A stretch of DNA of 64,000 nucleotides from Rotaria macrura. Lineage: Eukaryota; Rotifera; Eurotatoria; Philodinida; Philodinidae. The notes under the pieces were generated by a model, which did no database searches, was not told the origin of the DNA, and was given only the letters and a program-made list of their open reading frames with translations. Location of the stretch: contig OENT01000876.1 of assembly GCA_900239685.1 (NCBI GenBank), positions 1-64,000 of the forward strand, written 5' to 3'. The position numbers were made by a program, and so were the translations under genes. Each line of letters begins with the position of its first letter. Within the stretch, counting starts at the first letter, position 1. This document shows, piece by piece, positions 46,601 through 56,720 of the stretch.

Positions 46601-49600
46601 ATATTTTCTTCAAAATAGCACGCATACTCCGTAAACGTGCAGACGAGCAACTAATCGACCACAGTAGCAGGATGCAATCGGAAATTTCATAATAAAATGA
46701 AAATGCTCATGGCTGTATGCATGAAAAATTTTCATTGACGAGAAGAAAAGTGTGTTCTCTTTGTAATCACAACAGTTTATGTACGTCTTTATTCTGGAAT
46801 ATGAAAGAAAGGGAAATATTTGCGTAACTGCTAATGGAGATGTTATGTATCTTATAAACTAATCATATCATAATAACTTGAAAAAAGCGACTATTAGTAA
46901 AAGATCGAAGTAAATATCGGTTTATTAGAATAACAAATGAATAGGATTAATCGGAATCAGGGAACACCTTATAAAAAATCGACGAATATATGTCTAATTG
47001 TCGTTTGTTTCCTTGACTGTAGTGTTGCACTTCAATTACATTGATGCTTACTAGATTCATTGATTGAATTCACGAATATTCCAAATCCCATAATATTTGA
47101 ATGAGTTTGATAGTAATTATTATATTAATCAACAATGATCATCGACGATCCGACAATCTTAACGATGTATGGAAGATCAAGGACATTTTTTTACTTCTCT
47201 TCATCACATATTTCCACAGTAAAAAATCATTCAGCTCCATGAATCCGATTGTTAATCATCTATGACATGATCAGACTGATCTTATGACAACAGAGAATAA
47301 AAAATTTGCCGAATTTTAATATCGCCTTTGATCTCATTTATCTTATTCATGATTTTTTCATAGTGAAAAAGTAATTGCACAGTTGAATTTTCTCTGCTCA
47401 TAAAACAAGGTAATGTAATTAATGTGAATAAATAGTATTCTTCAAAAGTGGTGAATACAGGAGGAATGTAGGATGAAGGAAAACAATATGTCTCTCCGTA
47501 ACTAGAATAGATATTTAATTATTTATGTGCTGTTGAATTAAGTATTTATGTTTTGTTTTCAACAGTTAAATGTCGTTCAACATAGATTTTCGATCAATGG
47601 TGAGAATAAATACCATCGACTACTACTTATAGAACGTGAAGAATGCTGATTATGAATATTTCAATAGCCTAGTTTTATTCCCGTAGAAATTCAATTTATT
47701 GAAAATCTAAAAATACGTAATAGAAACTATTACGGAGATTAGAAATAAAAGTAACAGACTAAAACACCAGATTCATCATCGAATTCTTAGTCAAATCATC
47801 TTCAATAAAGACAAAGTCAAGATTCATAGAAGAAAACGATCTATCTTACGGCACTAAACTGATTCATAGAATGTTTAAAATCATCTTACTTTGTTTATCT
47901 TCAACATTGTAGCAGCTATTTTAAGATTTTCTATTTCTACGAGTCAATGGAAGCTGCTGTATGATTATATGAGAAAATACCAGAAATACTTATTAGTAAC
48001 ATGGGCAACAGGATGAAGCAGAGGTGGATTGTTTTTCGGATGAAACTGAAGAACAGTGATGCATCGCTACTTGAGGTTCTCATTAGTCGATCGAGTAGAT
48101 ATTGGAACATCTTTTTCTATGATTATGTAAACAAGACGAAATGCTTGGAAGATGAACGAGTATGATGAAATACTCACAAGGAAATACTTAAAATTCGATC
48201 ATCATTCGAACGACATATGAACGACTAAAAAGTGATTTTGCTTAAAAACAGTCGGAATAAGTCTACACTTTGAAAATAGAGGAGCATAGTCTCATTAAAT
48301 TTGTATATACATATGAAGATACAAAGAAATATCGTTCGCTTAATATCGTGAACTATTTATCTCGAAAATCTCTTACTGTGACAGCAGGAAGAATCAATAC
48401 TTAATTTTGAAGATGTCAGATTTTGCCCACTATTTTAATGATGTGTGAAAATCATCAGTTGTAAAAATCATTTCATCGTACATAAAAATAGAGAAAAAAA
48501 CGTCCTACCGTTAATGTTCTTCATGATGAGAATTGCTGGTCACGATGATCCTAACAATTCTCGTTATATTCATCCAACGCTTGCATCTTATTACTTCTGA
48601 TACCGATAAAACTCATCCTCCTGTATCATAGAACTCTCCGTCGCACCAAAAGCTTCCTTGCTGCTGCATTGAACATTTAGAGAACTTGGTTTTGTGTAGC
48701 TAAACTCGTTTGAATTCAATTAGATAAAAAGTTCTAAAAACTGAGAAAATTCAACTCATCGTTCAGTTTTAAATTCGACTACCAGTAAGCTCGACGAAAG
48801 ATTTAAATTTAATCACCGTACATATTGCTGTGCTGAATTGCACATCCAAAGTGTATAGTTCAACATACTTGTTCAATTTATTTTGAACACTAAGTTGTTG
48901 CGAATCTGTGAAATTTAAAATAACCGAAAATGTTCGTATGATCAAAAGACTTTTGAATTCTATCTAAGCTATACGTACGAATAATGTCGGAAGAATACAA
49001 TATGAGACAATTTATAATATTTTTCACACTGATTGTCTCGTTTATTTATAAAAATAAAGCTAATCACCGATGAACGTATTCACATGAAAAACAAGTGTCG
49101 TAAAAAGATTCGAATAATTCTAGTCTATTGTTTTTCTATTCATGTGTTTCTTATACGTGAAAAACGACGTTGCTAGTGTTCCTTTTCGAAGAAAGATGAC
49201 CAACATCTCTTATGAAATATATTGAGCAAGAATATAGGAGTGGAAGTATGCAAAATTTATATTTCAATAGCCCGATGAGGAAGCTTTTAAATGATTTATT
49301 TCTATTTCCTACTCTGTTTTTTTATAACTATAGTCTTTTTAAACAGACATCTCAATGCAATATGTTGTACTCTTCAACTTTTAATCTAGGAATCTTCGAA
49401 TCATACGATTTCACAGATTGAAGTTCGTATAATTGCATTTCTCAGAGAGTTATGTAGCACAATAATGAAAATTCTGAAGAAGATGTAGGACAACATCAAA
49501 TTCTTAATGCATCAAAATCTGATAGTATTTTCTATGAAGATTTGAGATAACGCGACGAGTTTTGTTTTATTCAATTGCATAGAATTCCCGGAAGTAATAG

Positions 49601-50871
49601 AGAATATGAGAAATACAAATGTTCATTTGAATGAACTAGGATACATTTTAAACAGATTTCTCTTCAAGGATATATTGATTTAGATGTTCTTGTAAACTAA
49701 TTCTGGTGTTGAATTCGTTTATTCCTTTAAGTACGATGGTTTCTATGTTTCATTTCGATCGGTCATTTATAAATTGAAAAACTCATCGAATAAATTTTGG
49801 GCAAGGTGAATGAAGAGAAATTTCTCGTGTTACACAATACAATAGTTCACATGAAGAAACATAATTTTCAAAGTACTACTCGACTACTACTCGTCATTGT
49901 ATTGTCTCTTCCTGGATCTCTGTTGATGTGGAAGAAATTCTTCTCCTTCGCTTTCTGAATAGTTACATTGCCTTGTCTACATTGGTGTCTTTCATCGATC
50001 ATATAAATAATTGTTTTTTTCTACAGAGAATCACACGAAATGCATGTCAATGGAATAATTGAGCAAAGTTTTCTTTTCTTTTTGTTAATGTTGATTCTGT
50101 TAAAAGCGCAGTTCCTTTGTTTCTCTTTATTGTTAACTTTTATTTTTAAGAATGTTCGCTGCGAAAAAAGATCGAAATAACTCATTTTCTGCGTGCCATC
50201 AGACTGAGTAGTTGGTTAACAATCACTTTTCAAATTTAAGAACTACGAAAAAATAAAATGTAAAAAACATCCTATTTAAGCATGAAATCATTTGTGAAAG
50301 CAATGGAAAAAGAAAAGAAAAACATTTAAATGACGCGGAAAATATTAGTAAATAGTTTTTATTATCGAGTCTGAAGGATCATTCTTCAAGATTAACATCT
50401 GTCAATAGGATCTTTGATGACGAAGAAGTAAACATTTCTCGAGAGAATAATTAAGGACGTTTTTGCCGTTCTTTGCCATGGTAATGATTGAGATATATGA
50501 TGTCCATTTAAATGAGAAATAATTGAAAATAATATCATACTGTTTGAACATGAATGAAAACTAATCTCTGATTGATCTTTGAATATTAGATTAGACTGTC
50601 AAAGACAAAAGAAAAGAAAAACTCTCCGTCTTTTATTGAAACAGAAGAACGGATGTTGATTAAAGGCATACGTTTTTCTGTTCAATAGTGATTGACATCC
50701 GACCAAGAGGAAAACTCATTTTCTCATACATAACCGATAGGGTTTCTCTCATCATTTGACTTTGAAATGAATGAATGTCAGAATTTTTTACAATCGGAAC
50801 ATACAACAATACTCAATAACTTTTCTTGACAAAAGAGAGAAAAAGAGAAGAAAAATGGTTACGAGATTTAG
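43604..50871. other. Long gene-poor stretch
   Basis: About 7.3 kb of AT-rich DNA. Short frames (45329-45574, 45789-45986, 46014-46205, 49212-49421) show no family features. No RNA gene, tandem repeat or transposon terminus was recognised. Confidence 0.45.
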
Positions 50872-50878
50872 TATAAAA
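50872..50878 (+). promoter_or_regulatory. TATA box of the SnoaL-like gene
   Basis: TATAAAA, 77 nt before the start codon of the gene at 50955, followed by a purine-rich segment and an A-rich leader. It would put transcription start near 50905. Confidence 0.55.
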
Positions 50879-50954
50879 CGGGGGAAACAACATCGACATG
50901 TAATCATTTATTACTTCAACATTTGTAAAGGAATCAGCAATCATTAAAAATAGA

Positions 50955-51351
50955 ATGTCGTTCGAAGCTGTTGATAAACTCAATCGTGAGTTTGAGCGCA
51001 GTTTTAATAATGGTCAAGTAAAGGAGGCTGTTTCAATGTATGCCAGCGATGGACGGCTCTTCGCTGCCGATAAACATGTCTATGAAGGCTTGAGCCAAAT
51101 TGAAAAATATTATACTGATACACGAACTGCTGGAAATTCTAAAGTTGATTTACATACAGGACAAGTTCTTCAATGTGGCTCTGATTATCTTGTTGAAATA
51201 AGGTTTGTACTTCCGACTGTTTCTTGTCATCTATGCTCTATTGTTATTTTTTATTAGCCAATACAAAATTAATACTGACAGTGGAAATTATGTCGTTGTT
51301 TGGAAAAAAGATGGTGGACAATGGAAAAAAGTTATTGACATTTTCAATTAA
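50955..51351 (+). CDS. SnoaL/DUF4440-like NTF2-fold protein (two exons)
   Basis: Exon 1 is 50955-51202 and exon 2 is 51258-51351, joined across a 55-nt GT-AG intron in consistent phase (AG/C gives Ser), for 113 aa. The pattern fits the NTF2-like SnoaL_3/DUF4440 fold: an N-terminal helix pair (NREFERSFNNGQVKEAVSMY), ASDGRLF, then VYEGLSQIEKYY, the strand CGSDYLVEIRSQY, and a C-terminal hairpin NYVVVWKKDGGQWKKVIDIF. There is no signal peptide, so it is a small cytosolic protein. Members of this fold are small-molecule-binding proteins or enzymes; no catalytic role can be assigned. The gene has a TATA box at 50872 and a poly(A) signal at 51448. Confidence 0.82.
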
Positions 51352-51447
51352 ACTGAAAACAAGAAATGCCCATAGATAAACTCTCTCCTTATACCCTATT
51401 TTCCTTTCAACATTTAATCATGCTATGTAGTAGATTTACGTAATCAA

Positions 51448-51453
51448 AATAAA
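51448..51453 (+). terminator. Poly(A) signal AATAAA of the SnoaL-like gene
   Basis: AATAAA 97 nt past the stop codon of the SnoaL-like gene, on the same strand. Confidence 0.6.
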
Positions 51454-52594
51454 TGATATTTAGCTAAAAGAATTAAATTTTCTTTTGATTTAATGAAAAA
51501 TCAAAACATACGCAACCTTTGCCGCGATAATCGCATGTAGTTTAATCCAATACACTATTTATTGAAATAGTTTGATATAAAATTTGAACATTTTCTTTTA
51601 TTCGGCTCATCGCTGAGTCAATTTTAAAAACTTTATATCGGCATTATTCATTCATGATTCTCATATCCCATAGTTGTACAACAAATAGCATAATAACTGC
51701 CTTGCTATTTTCGTGTTAAATTTGTAGTTAATAACCACTATCGGCATATCACGTTGATATGATGGTTAGTGTCCATGTAGAGAATAGACTGAAGTTAAAA
51801 TGCAGAAACAAATGATGCCGCAGTAGAAAAAAAAATGTTGTAAAATAAACAGCGAATTATCGAATTGGTATTTTTATCAAATGCTCAAAAGAAAAAATTA
51901 CATGATGACATTCTTTGATTTAAGTAGCCATAAGTTCCAATGACAAAATAACGAAGAAACATTTGTAACTTTCAGATCGCGTTTTGCTTGAGCCTACCGC
52001 TGGTTGATCTGCCGTACAAGAGAACAAATAAGTCTACAACTGCTTTGTTCTCTCATCTTCTTCCATGGAATTATTGGGATTATACTCGAACAAATGATCT
52101 AGTGTTTAATTAAAAATATTACTAATTGATAGAATTAATAAATAGCATATATGCATCACTGTTGAGATATTTCCTGCGCTAAGCTGATCATTCGTCGACT
52201 TGTATTTCAAACGAAACTGATGTTGATGAGTAGCTAGTATTTTGATACGAACGAGCTACTTTTGGATTAAAATGTAAAAGATTCTACTTATTCTGACACG
52301 CATTTGTCGAGATAATTTAAATATGAAACTCGATCTTTCACATTTTCTATGTTCATATCCAGACAAGCCCAAAGGAAATGTTCACATGGGCAGGAAAAGA
52401 TAACAAAAAAAGAAATAAAAACCTATTTCAAACTGACTGACCGAAAAAGGTTTAATAACAAGCATGAATACTTCCGTCGATTTAAATCTCCCTTTTTTTC
52501 TGTTGCATTCACAATCAAATGTGAAATAATATTCTCGTTAATAGAAAAATAGTGCAAGATTACAGGTAGACTAGTGTAAGAAAAGGGTGTACAA
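51454..52594. other. Non-coding spacer
   Basis: AT-rich. The 67-codon frame at 52349-52552 is basic and featureless. Nothing else is seen up to the hAT-like element. Confidence 0.45.
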
Positions 52595-52604
52595 CAGAGC
52601 TCTC

Positions 52605-52795
52605 AATGGGATGGGATGGGACAAATCTTCTTCATGTGCCCCATCCCATCCCATGGAATTCAGAAGTCGGCCCATCCCATCCCATGGAATTCAGAAGTCG
52701 GCCCATCCCATCCCATCGATTTAAGAATCGGCCCATCGCATCCCATGGGACCACTTTTGAAAAATTTTCGTCCCATCCCATCCCATGGGATTTTC
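52605..52795. repeat. CCCATCCCATGG tandem/subterminal repeats (left)
   Basis: Opens with GGGATGGGATGGG, then five CCCATCCCATGG-type blocks. Three are spaced by a ~34-bp unit containing GAATTCAGAAGTCGG. A degenerate counterpart lies at 54838-54962. Confidence 0.85.
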
Positions 52796-52827
52796 ATGCA
52801 CTATAAAAATCTATCATTTATCAAATA

Positions 52828-54105
52828 TACCGAGGTCCAAGACGTACGGCGGGAACCGGCCGAATCCCGTGTTATTCCCACCAATTCCGGAAGTGGGTTT
52901 CTGAAATCGGTTCCGGCTTCCGGATCTGGCTTACTTCCCACCAATTCCGGGCACCGGAGCGTATCCACCGATACGGTTCCCGTTTCCTACACGGGATCTG
53001 TCAACAGAAAACACCGTTTCCAAGCTCGGACTGCATACGGTACAGATCCGACCGTTTCCTGACTGGATACCAATAACGGAAAAGGCAATTTTCCCATCAG
53101 GAGAGAAGACGGCTCAGATCTGACCGTTTCGGCTAAGCTCACGAAAACTCATCTGGCCGTTTCCCAAACAGCGCTAAGTACTCAGAATTACTAAGCAAAG
53201 TCTCCGAATTTCGAAGCCAGCTTTTACTTCTTTTTTAAACAAGCCTACAACAACACCAGAAGATACCCTGGAAACAAATAAAATTCTAGTAAAACATTAT
53301 ACATTTCTCTCCAAAATTGTTTTTGTCACAAAAATGGGAACTTTAAGTCCCAAGACCTAAAAATTAGATCTTTCGACTTTGGCAAACCGAAAACGATATG
53401 TGTAAGAACAGCATACATGTGAAACACCACCGTTTTGAGACTTTCCTGAGTCTTCAATCAAGTTAAGTGACTCTTTTAAAGTCTATAAATGACCTATCAT
53501 TTCAAATTTGTATCAAAGAAATTTGGAATGCAAATTAATGCACTGAAAACAATAACACTTTAAGTAACACATCTAAAATTTTCACGCGAACCCATGAAAA
53601 TATGGTACTCTATCCATGTCATCGCCATTGTCCTTAAATTAAAGGAATCAGAAAAAAAGACCTTTAAAGGTCTTTTTTTGTAAAATGATGATTTGGGTAT
53701 CTAGGAATGATATAATTGAGAAGTTAGTATTCGACGTAACCGCTTTTCAAGCGTAGACCTGATTTCCAAAGCAGAAATAATTTGGTCGGAATACGGTGGA
53801 TTCCGACTGTTTCCCGATGCTTCTTTATCGGATTATTGTATTTTCCGGTTGGATCCTGGCGGAACATGCCATAGTTCCGGTAGGTTCCTGGCTGATCCGA
53901 AGTATTTCCTTGAAATTTCCGGTTTTCGGAAGTCGTGGGAATATCCAGGTTCCGGGTACGGATAATTCATGCCGGAATACTGCTTCCATGTTCCGGTGGT
54001 TTTTCAGGCCGAAAATACACCGGAGTCGACAGGAAGAAGCTGGATATTATCCCGTTTCCTGCGGGTTCCGGCCGGATCCGCGCTCCCGAACGAACGACCT
54101 GGGTA
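52828..54105. mobile_element. Nested non-autonomous DNA transposon, TACCCAGGTCG termini, TTCCGG subterminal repeats
   Basis: The right end, reverse-complemented, begins TACCCAGGTCGT, identical over 12 bases to the right end of the element at 15179-16181. The left end is TACCGAGGTCC (9 of 11). TA flanks the CCC at both edges. Both subterminal zones (about 52840-53165 and 53775-54090) are crowded with TTCCGG, CCGGAA and CCGTTTCC words, quite unlike the ACGG/CCGTA words of the other element. The middle is AT-rich and holds a 28-bp perfect palindrome at 53652-53679. No transposase. The frames at 53796-54225 are repeat translation. Confidence 0.75.
53652..53679. repeat. 28-bp perfect palindrome inside the nested element
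   Basis: AAAAAAAGACCTTT followed by its exact reverse complement. With its T-run it also resembles a hairpin plus oligo-T; function unknown. Confidence 0.75.
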
Positions 54106-54984
54106 TTGCACAATTTTCATATTGCTAAAAACTCTTCTAGCTTTTCACTTTTCAAATACAATCGAATTATTTTAATCAATAGAAGAAGAATTAGCTTAAT
54201 TTCGTTGTATTCTCGACAACACTAAAAGATTAATTAGCACAACAGTAATGCTTTAGAACCAGATTATTCTTAAAAGGACATCAACGTTTTTTTACGTCAT
54301 TTCTTGCCTTTCTGATTCCTCACAACATTCAAGGATATTTGAAGTCCCAACTTTTCGTCAAGGAACTGTTCTAAAGCTATAAGTACATAGTGAGGCTGAG
54401 CGCAAAAAAGAAATCGTATTTTCTTTACGAGATTCAGAGGTATATTTAGATTCTTGAATACGGAAATTATCGAAATTTCCAAAGTTTCCATCGACACTAT
54501 TAATTCACAGTAGTGAAACCGAAACTTTAAGCGATATTGGAAATTTCTGAAATTTTGGATGTTAGATAATGTTTAGGAGCACCGAACAATTCAGAACCCA
54601 AATGCTGGGAATTTTCGAATATTCCAAATTTTCTTTTTTTCTTGAAATCTAAACATTACTGGAAATTCTTGAGACTTTTATCACAAAAGACTCATCATGA
54701 TAATCCAGAAATGGATACATGATCGAAGAACAACCCTCAATAGAAAACAAGAACGAAAAATGAGATTGATTCTCGTCAATGTCTACGAACATCGTCTTTT
54801 ATACAAAAAAATCATAATCGAAAAATCTATATAATCGTCCCGTGGGACGAATCTTTCATCCCATCCCATGGATTCATGTTTCGTCCCAACACGTCCCATG
54901 GGAAATTTCGGAGAAGTAATTTCGTCCCATGTGATGGGATGGGGTGGGACGGGATGGGATAGTCCCTTCCAATTTGGAGCTCTC

Positions 54985-55839
54985 GTATACAAATCAAAGA
55001 ACAATCAAAAGCAAAGCCTGAGGGTGAATTGGGGTACAGGCTTCTATGTAGTGAAAATATCTAAGGTTCAATGAACAGTTCTAATGAATTCAAAATTGAT
55101 TCATCATTGAAGGATTACTAAATTTTTCATTACTTGATAGTATCTGATGATTTTTAATACAAGAAATATTTTCATTTGATGAAAAATATATCAACAAAAG
55201 TTATAACTATACAAAGAAAACTTTCTTCAAGCTCAATGAATAAACAATCGCTCCATAAACACACCTGAAAAATTTACTTATATTGGGTATCTTTATGAAA
55301 CCATTTCGTCGTCATACAAGCATATTTTTCCGATGGGATAATTCCTTTTTTTCGAAAGTTCTCTGAATGTTCTAAATTACTACTTTGCATATCATCATTT
55401 CGAGTTTCGTTTATTTGCTGAGGAGTAAATCAAGTATTAAAATTCTAGGTATAACAACAAATTTTTGGCGAACCGTATAATTTTAAGTACTCTTAATTAA
55501 TACTTTCGATTTATTCTCTGTATTGAAATTTAGTTTTAGAAAAAGTATGCGGATATTTTCATAATACTTGGCATGCTGTACTAATCTTTGAACAACAGTG
55601 CATTTTTGGCTTGGCTTCTTACACGAAATTCATCAGTTTATTGAATGCACGCCCATTTGAAAATGGTCAAATATGTCCGAGCGTTTCCCTAAATTTTAGC
55701 TATTTCTCGCTTGTATCTGTAGAACATTACAAATACGTTTAAGTTACCCGTCTTCACTCAGACTGATTTTGGAGAAAACTCATATTTGTGAATATGAGAG
55801 ACACCATAAGAGCAAAAAATAACTCACTCAACGATTTAT
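54985..55839. other. Non-coding spacer
   Basis: AT-rich sequence between the CCCATCCC element and the GC-richer patch. No gene or repeat is seen. Confidence 0.45.
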
Positions 55840-56720
55840 TTCTATGCTGACCACAAGTAAAGTTCGTCGACATCGAAAGTCGATTCACTGGGCCCTAGAC
55901 TAATAGGGGTTATGACTAGAAATACAACGACTGGGCAGAAAATTAGTTGTTTGTGCCAGATTCTGATTCTGAAATTAAAAATAACGAGTAGATAAGTTCC
56001 ATGGAGACACGGAGCTACTCGAAAAAGTGAAAACGAGGGGAAAACATGGTGAAAATGAAAAATTTCCAACGAAAATCAATGAGAAACACAAACACAAAGC
56101 GAAAGACGAAGAGGGCCAGCAGCCAAACTGTGGCTTAGGAATGGGGGCGGAGACCTCAACTATGCTAGTCGATCAGAAACGTGTTTCAAAAATTATGCCG
56201 GGGTGGCTCGAAGGTTTTCAGAGGTCGGGAAGCTACGGATTATGTCTCACCTAGCTACTAACTCGCAAAATTCAGAGATTTTGGGATACCAGCCTCAAAA
56301 TACGATAGAAACTACATCCTGCACCGGCTCCTTCACTGGGAGGGAGTTTATCAGCGTTTCCATCTCGTGAATTCAACCATTGTAGGCACTATGAAAATGG
56401 TCATATGTGCTATAGAAATGGTCGTTTGTGCCATAGAAATAGTCATATTGAGCCATAAAAATGGTCATTTGCGCCACGGGCATGACCATTTAGGGCATAG
56501 AAGGGGTCACTTGTGCCATAGAAGTGGTCATTAGGGCCACAGAAATGGTCATTTGTGCCATAAAAGTGGTCAGTTGTGCCATAAAATTGGTTGTTTGGGC
56601 TACAGTAGAGCTTCTTTTATTGGTTGTTACAGACAGGCAGACAGACACAGGTGAATTCCCCTTTCCAGACCCTATCCTTTCAGTCTAGGGAATAAAATTC
56701 TAGTAAAAACAACAGTACAT
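55840..56720. mobile_element. Unclassified GC-richer patch, possible transposon with minisatellite
   Basis: Base composition changes sharply from the AT-rich flanks. It holds a 75-codon frame (56027-56254) with no family, a 21-bp minisatellite (56391-56604), a CAGACAGG simple repeat (about 56628-56652), and an 18-mer AATAAAATTCTAGTAAAA (56691-56708) that also occurs at 53277-53294 inside the nested element. The ends are not defined and no terminal repeats were found. A fragment of a retroelement or another non-autonomous transposon is possible. Confidence 0.35.
56391..56604 (+). repeat. 21-bp minisatellite, about 10 units
   Basis: Unit GAAATGGTCATTTGTGCCATA with roughly ten diverged copies, nearly all 21 bp (one or two 22). 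One unit (about 56480) carries the core inverted (CATGACCATTT). Because 21 is a multiple of three, one frame stays open across several units, but no gene is implied. Confidence 0.85.

Larger units (their letters stand above)
52595..54984. mobile_element. hAT-like element with CCCATCCC subterminal repeats, carrying a nested element
   Basis: The left end reads CAGAGCTCTCAATGGG and the right end, reverse-complemented, GAGAGCTCCAAATTGG. CAGAG is the canonical hAT-type CAGNG terminus; the right end has one mismatch at the first base. The flanks GTGTACAA (52587-52594) and GTATACAA (54985-54992) match in 7 of 8 bases, fitting an aged 8-bp duplication. The subterminal zones (52605-52795 and 54838-54962) consist of CCCATCCCATGG/GGGATGGG repeats. 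A second transposon occupies 52828-54105, and the remainder (54106-54837) is AT-rich. The apparent 148-aa frame at 52616-53062 is repeat translation. No transposase. Confidence 0.68.

Noticed and set aside
52605..52620. GGGATGGGATGGG as a telomere-like repeat
   Set aside because: Only two or three units, mixed orientation, and part of a transposon subterminal array; not a telomere.
52606..53062. Overlapping 66- and 148-codon frames with HPIPW-type repeats
   Set aside because: Translation of the CCCATCCCATGG repeats and the TTCCGG array; no protein family.
53796..54225. Three overlapping plus-strand frames of 68-110 codons
   Set aside because: All lie in the right subterminal array of the nested transposon and in different frames; GC-rich repeats lack stops by composition.
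56391..56604. Regularly spaced repeats as a possible CRISPR array
   Set aside because: Units are contiguous without spacers, diverged, and in a eukaryotic context; it is a minisatellite.
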